DNA of 64,000 bases from Corynebacterium mendelii (GTDB taxonomy: Bacteria > Actinomycetota > Actinomycetes > Mycobacteriales > Mycobacteriaceae): positions 190,910-254,909 of the forward strand of contig NZ_JAFLEQ010000016.1 in NCBI RefSeq assembly GCF_017307055.1. The letters run 5' to 3'. Positions within the stretch are counted from its first letter, which is position 1, and each line of letters opens with the position of its first letter. This document shows, in pieces, positions 18,566 to 27,518 of this stretch. A program made the translations under genes and the position numbers. Under the pieces are notes generated by a model. The model searched no databases and was not told the origin of the DNA. It was given only the letters and a program-made list of their open reading frames with translations.

Positions 18566-19799
18566 ACGTACAAGACTCCCTCAACACGTTGCCCAGCACC
18601 AAACCCGGTTCATTCCGGGAATGGCTGGAAACTCGGGTCATGCGGGAAAGGTGCCACGGGGACCGTGATCCCGGGCACCGGCTGCCGCCGGGGTGATGGT
18701 GCAACAGACATTGATTGCTATAGGGTGGCGGAATTTATGGTGGCAGATCGCACCCCGTTAACCGGTGGCGGCGGCGGAGCCTGCTATTTCCCCACGTTAA
18801 TACGTGTCTAAAAACATACGGGGTGGGTCGTTTCCGGTCCGGTCCGGCCGCGGCAGGGGGTGCGGGCAACTCTGGGGCGCAGGCGAAGCCGGGAAGATGA
18901 AATGAAACCGGGACAACAGCGAATCCGTATACCGTGACTGGTATGGGCGGTGTGCGTAACGGATTCTTCAATACCGTAGCTGTTCGGGGTTGACTCCTGG
19001 GGGAGCGGTGTCGGCGGTGCGGGGTCCGTCCGGGTGGGGTGGGGTGATTCCTGCGGCGCCGGGGTTTCGCATAATGCCAGCTCGTGGCTTCCGATGTGGG
19101 GTCACCACGGCGGGGAAAAGGGGGCGGGGTGTGGTGGCAGGCGTCAAAAGTGGTTCAAATGTGGGATACGGGGGAGTGGTGTCTCCCCCTGGCTTCAGTG
19201 ATGGTGATGGGGGGCGGGCATGGGTAAAGGTGTGATACTGAACACAGCAATGAAGGGGTGTGAGGTGCCTGGGCGACACCCCCGTGGGGTATCGAACTGG
19301 TCATATCCGGGCGCTGCGCGGCCATGGTGCATACCCCTTTTGCAGGGGTGATGACGGGCGGTCGCGGAGGGGTGGAATGAACAACGGTTCAGTTTTCCGG
19401 TGTATGCAGCGCTTGCTTTATTAATTAATGCCTCCATAAGGGTGTAAACTTTCGGCGGGTGTGCACCCTTCTATAGGTGGGTGTTTGCCGGAGGGGGTAC
19501 CGGCAACTGCGGGCTGCCCGTGTGGTGTGGCGTCGGTAAAAAGGGCTTTTGCGTTGGTGGATGCCGGTTGTGGTGGTGGCGTGGGTCGGCGGGTTCACAC
19601 CATGGGTGATAGCCGCCACTTAATTAAAAGCGTTCGTGTGATAGGTTTGACCGTGGCGGTTGGCGCCGACAGTCCCCAAGGGGGCGATCCCGTGACCAAC
19701 AAACGCCTCTCAGTGGCCCGTGTACCGGGGCCGCGACCCCAAGCTTTTTTGACTGAACGAACAATCCCTTATTTCCAAAGAAAGGCCCGGTGAACAGTC
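18566..19799. other. 1.2-kb non-coding stretch upstream of ahpC
   Basis: No frame on either strand looks like a protein: candidates are Pro/Gly/Arg-rich shadows. Features seen: a G-rich segment on the plus strand (about 18990-19260), a GGGGGAG-N6-CTCCCCC hairpin at 19170-19189, an A/T-rich patch TTTATTAATTAATG near 19417-19430, and a stem AAGGGTG/CACCCTT at about 19437-19471. A second A/T-rich TTAATTAAAAG lies at 19620. The ahpC promoter must be in the right part; GAAAGG precedes its ATG. No oxyR gene is present. Confidence 0.55.
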
Positions 19800-20363
19800 A
19801 TGTCCATCATCAACACCCAGGCACCGCGGTGGTTCGGAACCGCCTACCACAACGGTGATTTCGTCGAGGTGACCTCCGGTGACTACGAGGGCCACTGGTA
19901 CGTCGTGTTCTTCTACCCGGCCGACTTCACCTTCGTCTGCCCCACCGAACTCGAGGATCTCGCCGAGCACTACGACGAACTGCAGAAGCTCGATGTGAAT
20001 GTGTTCTCCGTCTCCACCGACAAGCACTTCACCCACAAGGCGTGGCACGAGTCGTCTGAGCGCATCGGGAAAATCCGTTTCCCCATGGTCGGCGACCCCA
20101 CCACCGAAATCTCCGAGGCCTTTGGTGTTCTCCGCGAAGGTGAAGGCGCCTCCGACCGCGCCACCTTCCTCATTGACCCGGATGGTGTCATCCAGTTCGT
20201 GGAAATGACCAGTGAGGGTGTCGGCCGCAACGCCAGCGAACTGGTCCGCAAGATCAAAGCCGCCCAGTATGTGCGCAACCACCCCGGTGAAGTGTGCCCG
20301 GCCAAGTGGGAAGAGGGCGAAGATACCCTGACCCCGTCCTTCGATCTGTCGGGCAAGCTGTAG
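19800..20363 (+). CDS. ahpC: Alkyl hydroperoxide reductase peroxidatic subunit
   Basis: 187 residues, typical 2-Cys peroxiredoxin. Reduces H2O2, organic peroxides and peroxynitrite. Peroxidatic cysteine C47 is in ADFTFVCPTE; resolving cysteine C166 is in GEVCPAKW. The catalytic Arg/Thr environment (FYPADFTF) is intact. It is followed 69 bases later by ahpF, its dedicated reductase, so the pair is self-contained. This enterobacterial/firmicute-style AhpC-AhpF pair differs from the AhpC-AhpD pair of mycobacteria. Confidence 0.98.
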   Translation: MSIINTQAPRWFGTAYHNGDFVEVTSGDYEGHWYVVFFYPADFTFVCPTELEDLAEHYDELQKLDVNVFSVSTDKHFTHKAWHESSERIGKIRFPMVGDPTTEISEAFGVLREGEGASDRATFLIDPDGVIQFVEMTSEGVGRNASELVRKIKAAQYVRNHPGEVCPAKWEEGEDTLTPSFDLSGKL

Positions 20364-20432
20364 AAAAACACCGCTGTCCCGTCCCAGATGACCGACCGAG
20401 ATAAATCCGCTTTGAAAAGGTGACCGATAACC

Positions 20433-21992
20433 GTGGCTGTTTTGACCGATGATCTGAAAAAGCAGATCGAATCCCTCATGCCCCTGCTGAAAAGGGACGT
20501 GGTCTTGTCCGCATCCCTCGGCGATGATGAGCGCAGCGGCAAAATGCGTGAGCTTTTAACCTCAGTGGCGGGGATGTCGGAGAAAATTTCCTTCGACGAG
20601 CACACTGATGCCCACACCCCGTCGTTTTTGGTGACCAGTCCCGGCACCGGTATCTCCATCCGGTTCGCCGGTTTGCCGCTGGGCCACGAATTCGCCAGTT
20701 TCATGCTGGCGCTGGTCCAGGCCGGCGGCCACCCGCCGAAAGTCGATGACGCCACCAGGCAGGCCATCGAAGGCATTGACCGGGAGCTTGAATTCGTCAC
20801 CTACATGTCGCTGTCGTGCCAGAACTGCCCCGAGGTGGTGCAGTCGCTGAACATTATGGCGGTGCTCAACCCGAAGATCCGTCACACCGCCATCGAGGGT
20901 GGCGCCTTCCAGGACGAAGTGGATGCCAAAGGCATTAAATCCGTGCCGTCGGTGTGGCTCAACGGTGAGGAATTCGGCTCCGGCCGGATGGGTGTGGCCG
21001 ATATCGTCGGCAAGATTGATTCCGGTGCAGCCGCGAAATCGGCGGCCCGCTTCAAAGACCAGGATCCCTTCGACGTGCTGGTCGCCGGTGCCGGTCCCGC
21101 CGGTGTGGCGGCAGCCGTCTACGCGGCCCGCAAAGGCCTGCGGGTGGGCATGGTCGGTGAACGCGTCGGCGGACAGGTCCTTGATACCGCGGCGATTGAA
21201 AACCTGATCGCCCTTCCCCATACCGAAGGGCCGAATCTCGGGGATTCGCTGCGCCAGTCCGCCGAGCAGGCCGGTGTCATTGTCATGGAGCCGCTGGAGA
21301 TTATCTCCATGTCGGACAAAGACGCCGACGGCCACATCTCTCTTACCTGCGCGGCCGATGTGGTGCTGACCACCAGAACCCTGGTGCTGGCCACCGGTGC
21401 GGCCTACCGCAGCCTGGGTGTTCCCGGTGAAGAGGAATACCGCACCAGGGGCGTGACCTTCTGCCCGCACTGTGACGGGCCGCTGTTCAAGGGGCAGGAT
21501 GTCGCTGTCATCGGCGGCGGCAACTCCGGTGTGGAAGCCGCCATCGACCTGGCCGGCATCACCGGCAAGGTCTCTGTGGTGGAGTTTCTGCCGGAATGCC
21601 GGGCGGACAAGGTTCTCATGGATGCCGCGGCCAAGACCGGCAACATCGACTTTTTCACCAACTCCGCGGTGAAAGAAATCGCCGGCGACGGCAAAGAGGT
21701 CACCGGCATCGTCTACACCGACCGGGAGACCGGGGAAGACAAGACCATCGACGTGAAGGGCGTATTCGTCCAGATTGGTCTGATCCCGCGCACCGATTGG
21801 CTGAAAAACTCCCCGGTTGAGCTGACCGACCGTGGTGAGGTGACCATCGACGGCCGTGGCGCCACCAACGTGGAGGGCGTGTTCGCCGCCGGTGACTGTG
21901 CCACCACCCCGTACAAGCAGATCGTCACCGCCATCGGGTCCGGTGCCACAGCGGCGCTGTCGGCCTACGAATACATCGCTTTGGGCAGGTAA
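20433..21992 (+). CDS. ahpF: Alkyl hydroperoxide reductase subunit F
   Basis: 519 residues. Transfers electrons from NADH through FAD and two disulfides to AhpC. The N-terminal domain has tandem thioredoxin-like folds with the CQNC motif (C129, C132); the thioredoxin-reductase-like part has the FAD site VAGAGPAGVAAA (about 216), the redox motif CPHC (about 346-349), the NAD site IGGGNSGVEAA and the C-terminal FAAGDCATTPYKQ. All redox cysteines are kept. AAAGGTGACCG lies just before the GTG. Confidence 0.98.
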   Translation: MAVLTDDLKKQIESLMPLLKRDVVLSASLGDDERSGKMRELLTSVAGMSEKISFDEHTDAHTPSFLVTSPGTGISIRFAGLPLGHEFASFMLALVQAGGHPPKVDDATRQAIEGIDRELEFVTYMSLSCQNCPEVVQSLNIMAVLNPKIRHTAIEGGAFQDEVDAKGIKSVPSVWLNGEEFGSGRMGVADIVGKIDSGAAAKSAARFKDQDPFDVLVAGAGPAGVAAAVYAARKGLRVGMVGERVGGQVLDTAAIENLIALPHTEGPNLGDSLRQSAEQAGVIVMEPLEIISMSDKDADGHISLTCAADVVLTTRTLVLATGAAYRSLGVPGEEEYRTRGVTFCPHCDGPLFKGQDVAVIGGGNSGVEAAIDLAGITGKVSVVEFLPECRADKVLMDAAAKTGNIDFFTNSAVKEIAGDGKEVTGIVYTDRETGEDKTIDVKGVFVQIGLIPRTDWLKNSPVELTDRGEVTIDGRGATNVEGVFAAGDCATTPYKQIVTAIGSGATAALSAYEYIALGR

Positions 21993-22039
21993 AACACCAC
22001 CGCCCGGCAGCGGGAAAAACAACAGGCGACAAAAACCCT

Positions 22040-22089
22040 CCACCGGTTCTTGTCGGGTGCACCAAACCCGGCAAGAGCCGGTGGTTTTT
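22040..22089. terminator. Bidirectional intrinsic terminator between ahpF and the patatin gene
   Basis: Long hairpin with CCACCGG/CCGGTGG ends and an inner TTCTTG/CAAGAG plus CGGGT/ACCCG, flanked by five A on the left and five T on the right, so it can stop both the ahpCF transcript and the convergent patatin transcript. Confidence 0.92.
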
Positions 22090-22247
22090 GTCTGTTGCTT
22101 CACCTACGTCTGTCACCTGTCACCGTCCCGCTGTCGGCCGGCACGGGTGCGGCAGCAGCGCACCGGACGCTTCCGGCGGAAAAAGGATGCCGCCACTGGG
22201 GTCGGTCAAGAAGGCGGGAAAGGTGCAAAAACGTGGCGCGGACCCTG

Positions 22248-23156
22248 CTAGACCGTGGCGTTTTTTTCGAGGAAGTCCCTGATCAACGGCCATTCGCGGT
22301 CGGATTGTTCGACACCGCTGTCGAAGGAGTGTTTCAGTTTCGTCAGGTTCAGTTCGGTGTTGGTGATCGGCATCTCGTCGGGGTAGTAGACGTAGGCGTG
22401 CCCGGTGCGTTCCAGCGGGATCAGTGAACGGCGGACCCTGTTGTAGCGTTTGGGCCAGTCGATAAACGCTTCGGCGGCCAACGGATAGTTGCGCAGCACC
22501 TGTTTGATCATCCAGCTGTTTTTCAGCGGCGACTTGATGTAGTCCCGCGGTTGGGAGCACACCACCAAAAACCGGGTGAACCCGTCGGCCCGGGCGGCAT
22601 CAACGGCAATACCGGCGTCGGGTCCCAGCGCCCCGTCGAAGTAGGCCAACCCGTCGATGACGGTTTCGGGCATGAGACCCGGCATTGTCGATGAAGCGCG
22701 CACCCGGGTGGTCAAATCTCTGGCGCTGGTGATCTCTTCCCGGCCCCACCACACCGGTTGCGCGGTATCGGCCCGGGTGGCGCCGATTTTCACCGGCGTC
22801 GGATTGGTGAAAAAAGCGTCGAAATCGTAAGAATAGTTGCCGCTGAGCGGTGCGGTTTCGTAGATGTACTCCGCATCAAAATAGCCGCGGCCCTGCAAAA
22901 ACGGCCACCAGCCGGCGCCTTTGCGGTCAGAGGCGAAGTCCAGAAAACAGCTTCTGATCCGCTCCCGGTCGCCGGTGAGGAAATTCACCGCCTGCGCCGC
23001 TCCTGCCGAGATTCCGCCGACCCAGCCGAAACTGACATGTTCGCCGACGAGTTTGTCGATCAGTGCCGCAGTGTGGGCGCACCGCATGCCGCCGCCCTCG
23101 ATGACCAGGGCGACCGAGCCGGCATGCAGGCTTGACGGGCGGAAAGAATGGTTCAT
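22248..23156 (-). CDS. Patatin-like phospholipase family protein
   Basis: 302 residues, cytoplasmic by sequence (no signal peptide). The Ser-Asp dyad of patatins is complete: oxyanion hole EGGGMR (20-25), nucleophile elbow GGISAG with S50, and D174 in FDGA. Likely hydrolyses acyl esters of phospholipids or related lipids; the substrate is unknown. The type resembles the YjjU/RssA-like bacterial group with the N-terminal glycine loop. Not clearly in an operon: 87 bases separate it from the DUF808 gene upstream on the same strand. Confidence 0.92.
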   Translation of the reverse strand: MNHSFRPSSLHAGSVALVIEGGGMRCAHTAALIDKLVGEHVSFGWVGGISAGAAQAVNFLTGDRERIRSCFLDFASDRKGAGWWPFLQGRGYFDAEYIYETAPLSGNYSYDFDAFFTNPTPVKIGATRADTAQPVWWGREEITSARDLTTRVRASSTMPGLMPETVIDGLAYFDGALGPDAGIAVDAARADGFTRFLVVCSQPRDYIKSPLKNSWMIKQVLRNYPLAAEAFIDWPKRYNRVRRSLIPLERTGHAYVYYPDEMPITNTELNLTKLKHSFDSGVEQSDREWPLIRDFLEKNATV

Positions 23157-23243
23157 GGGGACACCAATGGCAAATGAGGTGGATGCAGGGGGTTTACCGG
23201 CGCGCTGTCCGGGCGGGGATCCGGCCCGGTGCTTTGGGGGTGT

Positions 23244-24182
23244 CTAGCGCGGATGGTTGGCGCTGGTGCGGCGCACCGCCGCCACCACCGCGACGATGAC
23301 CACACCCCAGGCAAGTCCCGCGACCATGGAAAAACCGGTCTCGGTCAACCAGGCAGCCAGCCCGCCGATTCCCGGGATGGTGCCGGCGGTGTGCGCCAGA
23401 TGGTGCACGACGGTAACCGGTGCAGCCCAGAAAAGTTCACCGACACCGACGAGCATGATGTGCCCGCCGACCCACAGCATGGCAAATGTGCCGATCACGG
23501 CGATGGCGTTGAGGATCTTCGGCATGCCGTCGACCATGGCCAGGCCGATCTTTTTCGACTGTTTGCTTGGGCGTTTGGCCAGTCTCAATCCGATGTCGTC
23601 GATTTTGACCAGCAGTCCCACCGCCCCGTAGACCAGGGCGGTCATGGCGACCGCGACCACCGCCAGAACCGACAAGCGGGTGGTGAAAGGCTGGTCGGCG
23701 ACTTCGTTGAGGGAGATCACCATGATTTCGGCGGACAAAATCAGGTCGGTGGTCACCGCCCCGCGCACCAGCTGGTCTTCGGACTGGGCGCCTTTTTCTG
23801 CCGCGGTGGCCTGCTCATGGTGGCCGGCGCCGACCATCTCGAGAAACTTCTCCGCCCCCTCGAAACTCAGATAGGTTCCGCCGATCATCAGCAGCGGTGT
23901 CAACGCCCACGGGGCGATCCAGCTGAGCAGCAGGGCGAGGGGAAGGATGATGACGAGTTTGTTGAACAACGATCCCTTGGTGATCCGCCAGATGATCGGC
24001 AGCTCCCGTTTCGGGCTGACCCCGCGCACAAACCGGGGTGTGACAGCCGCATCGTCAACAACCACACCGGCTGCTTTGGCGCTGGTGCGTCCGGCGGCCG
24101 CGGCCACATCATCGACCTGGGCGGCGGCTTTTCTGGCGATCAGGGCCACATCGTCGAGCAGCGCCGCCAATCCGCCGGCCAT
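23244..24182 (-). CDS. DUF808 family inner-membrane protein (YedI-like)
   Basis: 312 residues from MAGGLAALLDDVALIARK, the standard DUF808 N-terminus; a longer 27-codon extension was rejected. Contains the family features VVVDDAAVTPRFVRGVSPKRELPIIWRI (about residues 40-67) and 6-8 hydrophobic segments, with GLLMIGGTYL-like and EGAEK motifs before the central loop. Function not known. It lies divergent to the dehydrogenase at 24418. Confidence 0.93.
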   Translation of the reverse strand: MAGGLAALLDDVALIARKAAAQVDDVAAAAGRTSAKAAGVVVDDAAVTPRFVRGVSPKRELPIIWRITKGSLFNKLVIILPLALLLSWIAPWALTPLLMIGGTYLSFEGAEKFLEMVGAGHHEQATAAEKGAQSEDQLVRGAVTTDLILSAEIMVISLNEVADQPFTTRLSVLAVVAVAMTALVYGAVGLLVKIDDIGLRLAKRPSKQSKKIGLAMVDGMPKILNAIAVIGTFAMLWVGGHIMLVGVGELFWAAPVTVVHHLAHTAGTIPGIGGLAAWLTETGFSMVAGLAWGVVIVAVVAAVRRTSANHPR

Positions 24183-24417
24183 TAGCGGACCACCGCAGAC
24201 ATTGTGTTCGTCATCTCCATGGCATCCAGTATCGCACGGGCGACACCCGCCGGGTGCGGGCACGTCCTAGAGTGGAAGCCGCACACCGCCCAATCCTCCG
24301 GTGCAACCCAGTCGATACCCCGCCATACCGGTTGTGGTGTTGTCTGTGCCGCGGGCAGGGCGGGATGCCACGAAAAGAAAACCACGAATATCTATGTTTT
24401 AAGGAGCCGCCACCGCC

Positions 24418-25407
24418 ATGGCTGGAACCCACGTCAATAAACTGGTCGTCATCGGTGTCGGGCACGTCGGCAGCTATGTGCTGGCCGATGGCGCGGCCTC
24501 GGGGCTGTTCGGGGAGATCATCACCATTGACACCGACAGCGGTGTCGCCCATGGTGAAGCCCTCGACCAGTTCCAGGCCACCGGGGTGCCCACCCGCACC
24601 AACACCACGATCCGGGCGGGCGGTTACGCCGACTGCGCCGACGCCGACATTGTCATCATTGCCGCCGGGCCGTCGATGGTGCCCGACCCGGACAATCCCA
24701 CCGGCCAGCCGGACCGGGCCGCCCTGTCGGCCACCAATGCCGCGGTCATCCGGGAAGTGATGGGCAATCTGTCGGCTGTCACCCGTGATCCGGTGGTCAT
24801 TGTCATCACCAACCCCTGCGACACCATGTCCTATATTGCCGCCACCGAATTCGGCTTCGCGCCGGGACGGGTCTTCGGCACCGGAACCATGCTGGATTCG
24901 GCCCGCATGCGGCGTCTGATCGCTTCCCGGCATGACATTGACCCGAAGTCTGTGGCCGGTTTCATGATCGGCGAGCACGGTTTGTCCGCGGTTCCGGCGC
25001 TCAGCTGTGTGCGGGTGGCCGGTTTCCGCAACGACCAGCTGGGGGAAGCTTTCGGCGGGAGGCCCTACGAAGTCCGGGAACTGGCCGACGATGTCGTCGA
25101 TGCCGCCTACCAGGTGTTCAATGCCAAAGGCTGGACCAATGCCGGGGTCGCCCAGTCGGCGATCGCCATGGCCCGGGCTGTGCTGCTGGACGAAAACAGT
25201 GTCCACCCGGCGGCCATGCCGCTCGACGGTGAATACGGCATCGACGATGTGGCCCTGTCACTTCCCTGTGTCATCGGCCGCACCGGTGCCACCCGGCGGG
25301 TTGCCCCGCCGCTGGATGACACCGAGCACGCCATGCTCATGGCATCGGCTGACGCGATCCGGCAGGCGATGAAAGACGCGCAGGCCGGTGCTTTCCGTCG
25401 CCGGTAG
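24418..25407 (+). CDS. L-2-hydroxyacid dehydrogenase (L-2-hydroxyisocaproate dehydrogenase-like, LDH/MDH superfamily)
   Basis: 329 residues. NAD site GVGHVG at 13-18; catalytic NPCD, DSARMRR (substrate Arg and Asp) and GEHGLSAVP with the catalytic histidine. The mobile substrate loop reads PDPDNPTGQPDRAAL instead of the LDH loop with KPGETR, and is longer. That DNPTG loop, the TGTMLDSARMRR segment and the GEHG-L/N pattern resemble lactobacillal L-2-hydroxyisocaproate dehydrogenase, so branched or larger 2-oxoacids are more likely than pyruvate. AAGGAG lies 11 bases before ATG. Plain L-lactate dehydrogenase is the alternative. Confidence 0.85.
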   Translation: MAGTHVNKLVVIGVGHVGSYVLADGAASGLFGEIITIDTDSGVAHGEALDQFQATGVPTRTNTTIRAGGYADCADADIVIIAAGPSMVPDPDNPTGQPDRAALSATNAAVIREVMGNLSAVTRDPVVIVITNPCDTMSYIAATEFGFAPGRVFGTGTMLDSARMRRLIASRHDIDPKSVAGFMIGEHGLSAVPALSCVRVAGFRNDQLGEAFGGRPYEVRELADDVVDAAYQVFNAKGWTNAGVAQSAIAMARAVLLDENSVHPAAMPLDGEYGIDDVALSLPCVIGRTGATRRVAPPLDDTEHAMLMASADAIRQAMKDAQAGAFRRR

Positions 25408-25423
25408 CGCACTGAAACGACCG

Positions 25424-25456
25424 CCGCACCATCTGCTTTCACGGCAGATGGTGCGG
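25424..25456. terminator. Perfect 13-bp hairpin between convergent genes
   Basis: CCGCACCATCTGC and GCAGATGGTGCGG around a seven-base loop, centred between the stops of the dehydrogenase and the DUF4232 lipoprotein. No T-tract; probably a shared bidirectional terminator or 3' protective stem. Confidence 0.6.
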
Positions 25457-25464
25457 TGCGTGGA

Positions 25465-26073
25465 TCAGCCGGGGTTGACTGCGCCGGTGAAAAGAAAAGG
25501 TGTTGACGGATCGGCGCAGGCGGCACCGGTGGCCGGAAGCGACAACGATCCGGTGTCGTTGGGCGGATAAATTTTGATGAACGCCACCGTGTCCACCGGC
25601 TGGCAGACCGTGGGGTCAAATATCCGGGCATTGGACATGCGCATGTGGAAGTGGGCTGATTGACCGGTGTCCAGGCGCACCGACTCCGGCTGCAGCGCGC
25701 CCTCCCGCTCCGCGGCCGCACCCAGCTGGTTGCCGCCGGCATCAGTGACGGAGACTCCCGGATAGCCGTACATGGTGCAGGCGGGGCCGCGGTTGGTCAA
25801 CCGGACAGTCCGCATGACCGATCCGGCGCCGGATTGTGTCGAGTCGATGGTTCCGTCGATATTTCCGGCCCGGCAGGTCGGGGCGTCACCGCCGGCCGGC
25901 TGCGGGGTTTCCCGCACCCCGGGGGCGGTGCCACTTGTTGTCTGGTACTCGGTGACCGAAGCCGGTGACTGGACACTCGCCTGGTCCGCGCTGCAGGAGA
26001 TGCAGGCAACTCCCGCAGCCACCAGTACGGCGACCGGTAACCGGTGCACGACAATACGGTGGATGACATCCAT
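25465..26073 (-). CDS. DUF4232-domain exported protein, probably a lipoprotein
   Basis: 202 residues from MDVIHRIVVHRL. A basic N-region and hydrophobic core end in GVACISCSADQ, a plausible lipobox (cysteine after GVA or CIS). A Ser/Thr/Pro linker leads to the DUF4232 domain: RTVRLTNRGPACTMYGYPGVSVTDAGG, then GALQPESVRLDTGQSAHFHM, and a C-terminal ACADPSTPF. In mycobacteria and corynebacteria such proteins are cell-envelope lipoproteins of unknown role. A longer 56-codon frame upstream overlaps the Nudix promoter and was rejected. Confidence 0.85.
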   Translation of the reverse strand: MDVIHRIVVHRLPVAVLVAAGVACISCSADQASVQSPASVTEYQTTSGTAPGVRETPQPAGGDAPTCRAGNIDGTIDSTQSGAGSVMRTVRLTNRGPACTMYGYPGVSVTDAGGNQLGAAAEREGALQPESVRLDTGQSAHFHMRMSNARIFDPTVCQPVDTVAFIKIYPPNDTGSLSLPATGAACADPSTPFLFTGAVNPG

Positions 26074-26245
26074 GGCAGTGATGTTATCGGAACAGCCCCT
26101 GGGGCAACCGGCCGGAAGCCGTGGTAGCCGCCAAACCGTTATGCGGCTGAAACCGGCCCGTATTCCCGGGTTGCCGCAACCTGCCGCACGACCCTCCCCG
26201 GTCCAGGTCGCAAGGGACAGCGGCGTGGCAACCGGCACCACGCTC

Positions 26246-26251
26246 TAGGAT
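26246..26251 (+). promoter_or_regulatory. -10 element of the Nudix gene, leaderless start
   Basis: TAGGAT, then eight bases, then GTG, identical in hexamer and spacing to the ychF start. Confidence 0.6.
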
Positions 26252-26259
26252 GACAAACT

Positions 26260-26769
26260 GTGACTGACCAACCGCTGCCGGACACCATTGAGGTTGCAGC
26301 CGTGGTGGCCCTGGACGCCCGGGGCCGGATCCTGTCGGTGCGCAAGACGCACACCGGCTATTTCCTGCTTCCCGGCGGTAAACCGGAACCCGGTGAAAAG
26401 CCCCGCGACACTGCCGCGAGAGAGCTGGCGGAAGAAACCGGCATCACCGCCCGGGCCGGTGATCTGAGCTACTCCGGCCGCTTTTCAGCCCCCGCCGCCA
26501 ATGAACCCGGCTGCACCGTCGAGTGCGAGCTGTTTGTGCTTTCACGGCCGATCGACGGCGATGAGGTGGCTGTGGACCGGGAAATTGCCGAAGCCCGGTT
26601 TTTCCGCCCCGACTCCACCGACCCGGTGCTTGCCCCGCTGTCACGGGAAGTGATCTTTCCCGCCCTGGCCGCCACAGCTCCCGGCCCGTCGGCGGCAGTG
26701 CCACAACCGGTCGGGAATCAACGGGTAACCGTCGACACAAGTCCACCTGAACCGGCACCCGGCCGGTGA
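26260..26769 (+). CDS. Nudix hydrolase
   Basis: 169 residues. The Nudix box is complete at residues 40-62: G40, E46, then RELAEETGI with R54, E55, E58, E59 and G61. It sits after TGYFLLPGG, the common entry of MutT/NUDIX phosphohydrolases acting on nucleoside diphosphate-linked substrates. A 35-residue Pro/Ala tail follows the fold (after about 137). GTG start with a leaderless-type promoter. Substrate unknown. Confidence 0.93.
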   Translation: MTDQPLPDTIEVAAVVALDARGRILSVRKTHTGYFLLPGGKPEPGEKPRDTAARELAEETGITARAGDLSYSGRFSAPAANEPGCTVECELFVLSRPIDGDEVAVDREIAEARFFRPDSTDPVLAPLSREVIFPALAATAPGPSAAVPQPVGNQRVTVDTSPPEPAPGR

Positions 26770-27518
26770 ATGCGGCATAATCCCCCGGCCGGTGGGTGGG
26801 ACAGGCATGGCCGGGGCGGGGTGATGTGTGTCTGCGGGGGTGGTGTGGGGGAGGCTTACGGGATCACCCCCGCAGCAGGGCAATCTTTGGTGACACTAAC
26901 CCGCCGGATAAACGGCAGGATAGTGGGCTGGTCCATCCGGTGTGCGGCATGTCAAACACACAGGTTCGCCCGGGGTGGACCGGATGGTCTTTGATGGGCG
27001 GGTTTTGTCAGGCCGGAGCGGGCTACAAGCATGCTCCCTGTTCATTGATTGGTATTGCCGAAACTGGGAATTGGGTAACAATTTGGCCACGTTCTGAGGG
27101 TCCGTAAATGGGGATTCTGGAAACGTGGTGGTCAGGGGGTGCTGAACATCTGTTGGGTGGGGGATTCGTGATTCCCGCCACGTATCCAACTTAAAAAATA
27201 CGCCCCTCACAGTTAGACTCTCGTTAACTGTCCGTGAACAGGTGACCGGTCCCACCGGGTTGGTCATGTCGCTGGCGGTAACTGAACATACAACGGTCCC
27301 GGGGGCTTGAGACCACCGGACACCCTCCCGTTATGGGAGTGCCACCCCGCCCATCGGGCGGGGTCCGGTGTGGTGACGGCCCGGCTGTTTTTCCGTGATT
27401 TTGTCGCGGAAGAGACTTCCGGAATGTCCGCCCACCGGTGGTTGCACATCACCCATGACACGTTTTTTCCACTCCCCGCGGTACCGTCCATTTTCAATAC
27501 CAGGAGACAACAATCCAT
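26770..27518. other. Structured 750-base region upstream of oppA
   Basis: No gene. Three perfect inverted repeats: CTGCGGGGGTG/CACCCCCGCAG at 26832-26875, CCATCCGGT/ACCGGATGG at 26933-26987, and ACAGTTA/TAACTGT at 27209-27231. The last overlaps TAGACT (27214-27219), a possible -10 for the opp operon. An A-rich TTAAAAAATA lies just upstream. AGGAG at about 27502 serves oppA. Confidence 0.55.
27209..27231. promoter_or_regulatory. Inverted repeat overlapping a possible opp promoter
   Basis: ACAGTTA-N9-TAACTGT, with the -10-like TAGACT inside the repeat. It could be an operator for the opp operon; the regulator is not in the window. Confidence 0.4.

Noticed and set aside
18968-19279. 103-codon minus-strand frame in the ahpC upstream region
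   Set aside because: Pro/Thr-rich shadow of a G-rich strand, no start signal or motif.
19620-19799. OxyR site upstream of ahpC
   Set aside because: Only a single ATAG half-site could be seen, which is not enough.
24418-25407. Plain L-lactate dehydrogenase label
   Set aside because: The substrate loop and neighbouring motifs fit L-2-hydroxyisocaproate dehydrogenase better; kept as an alternative in the feature.
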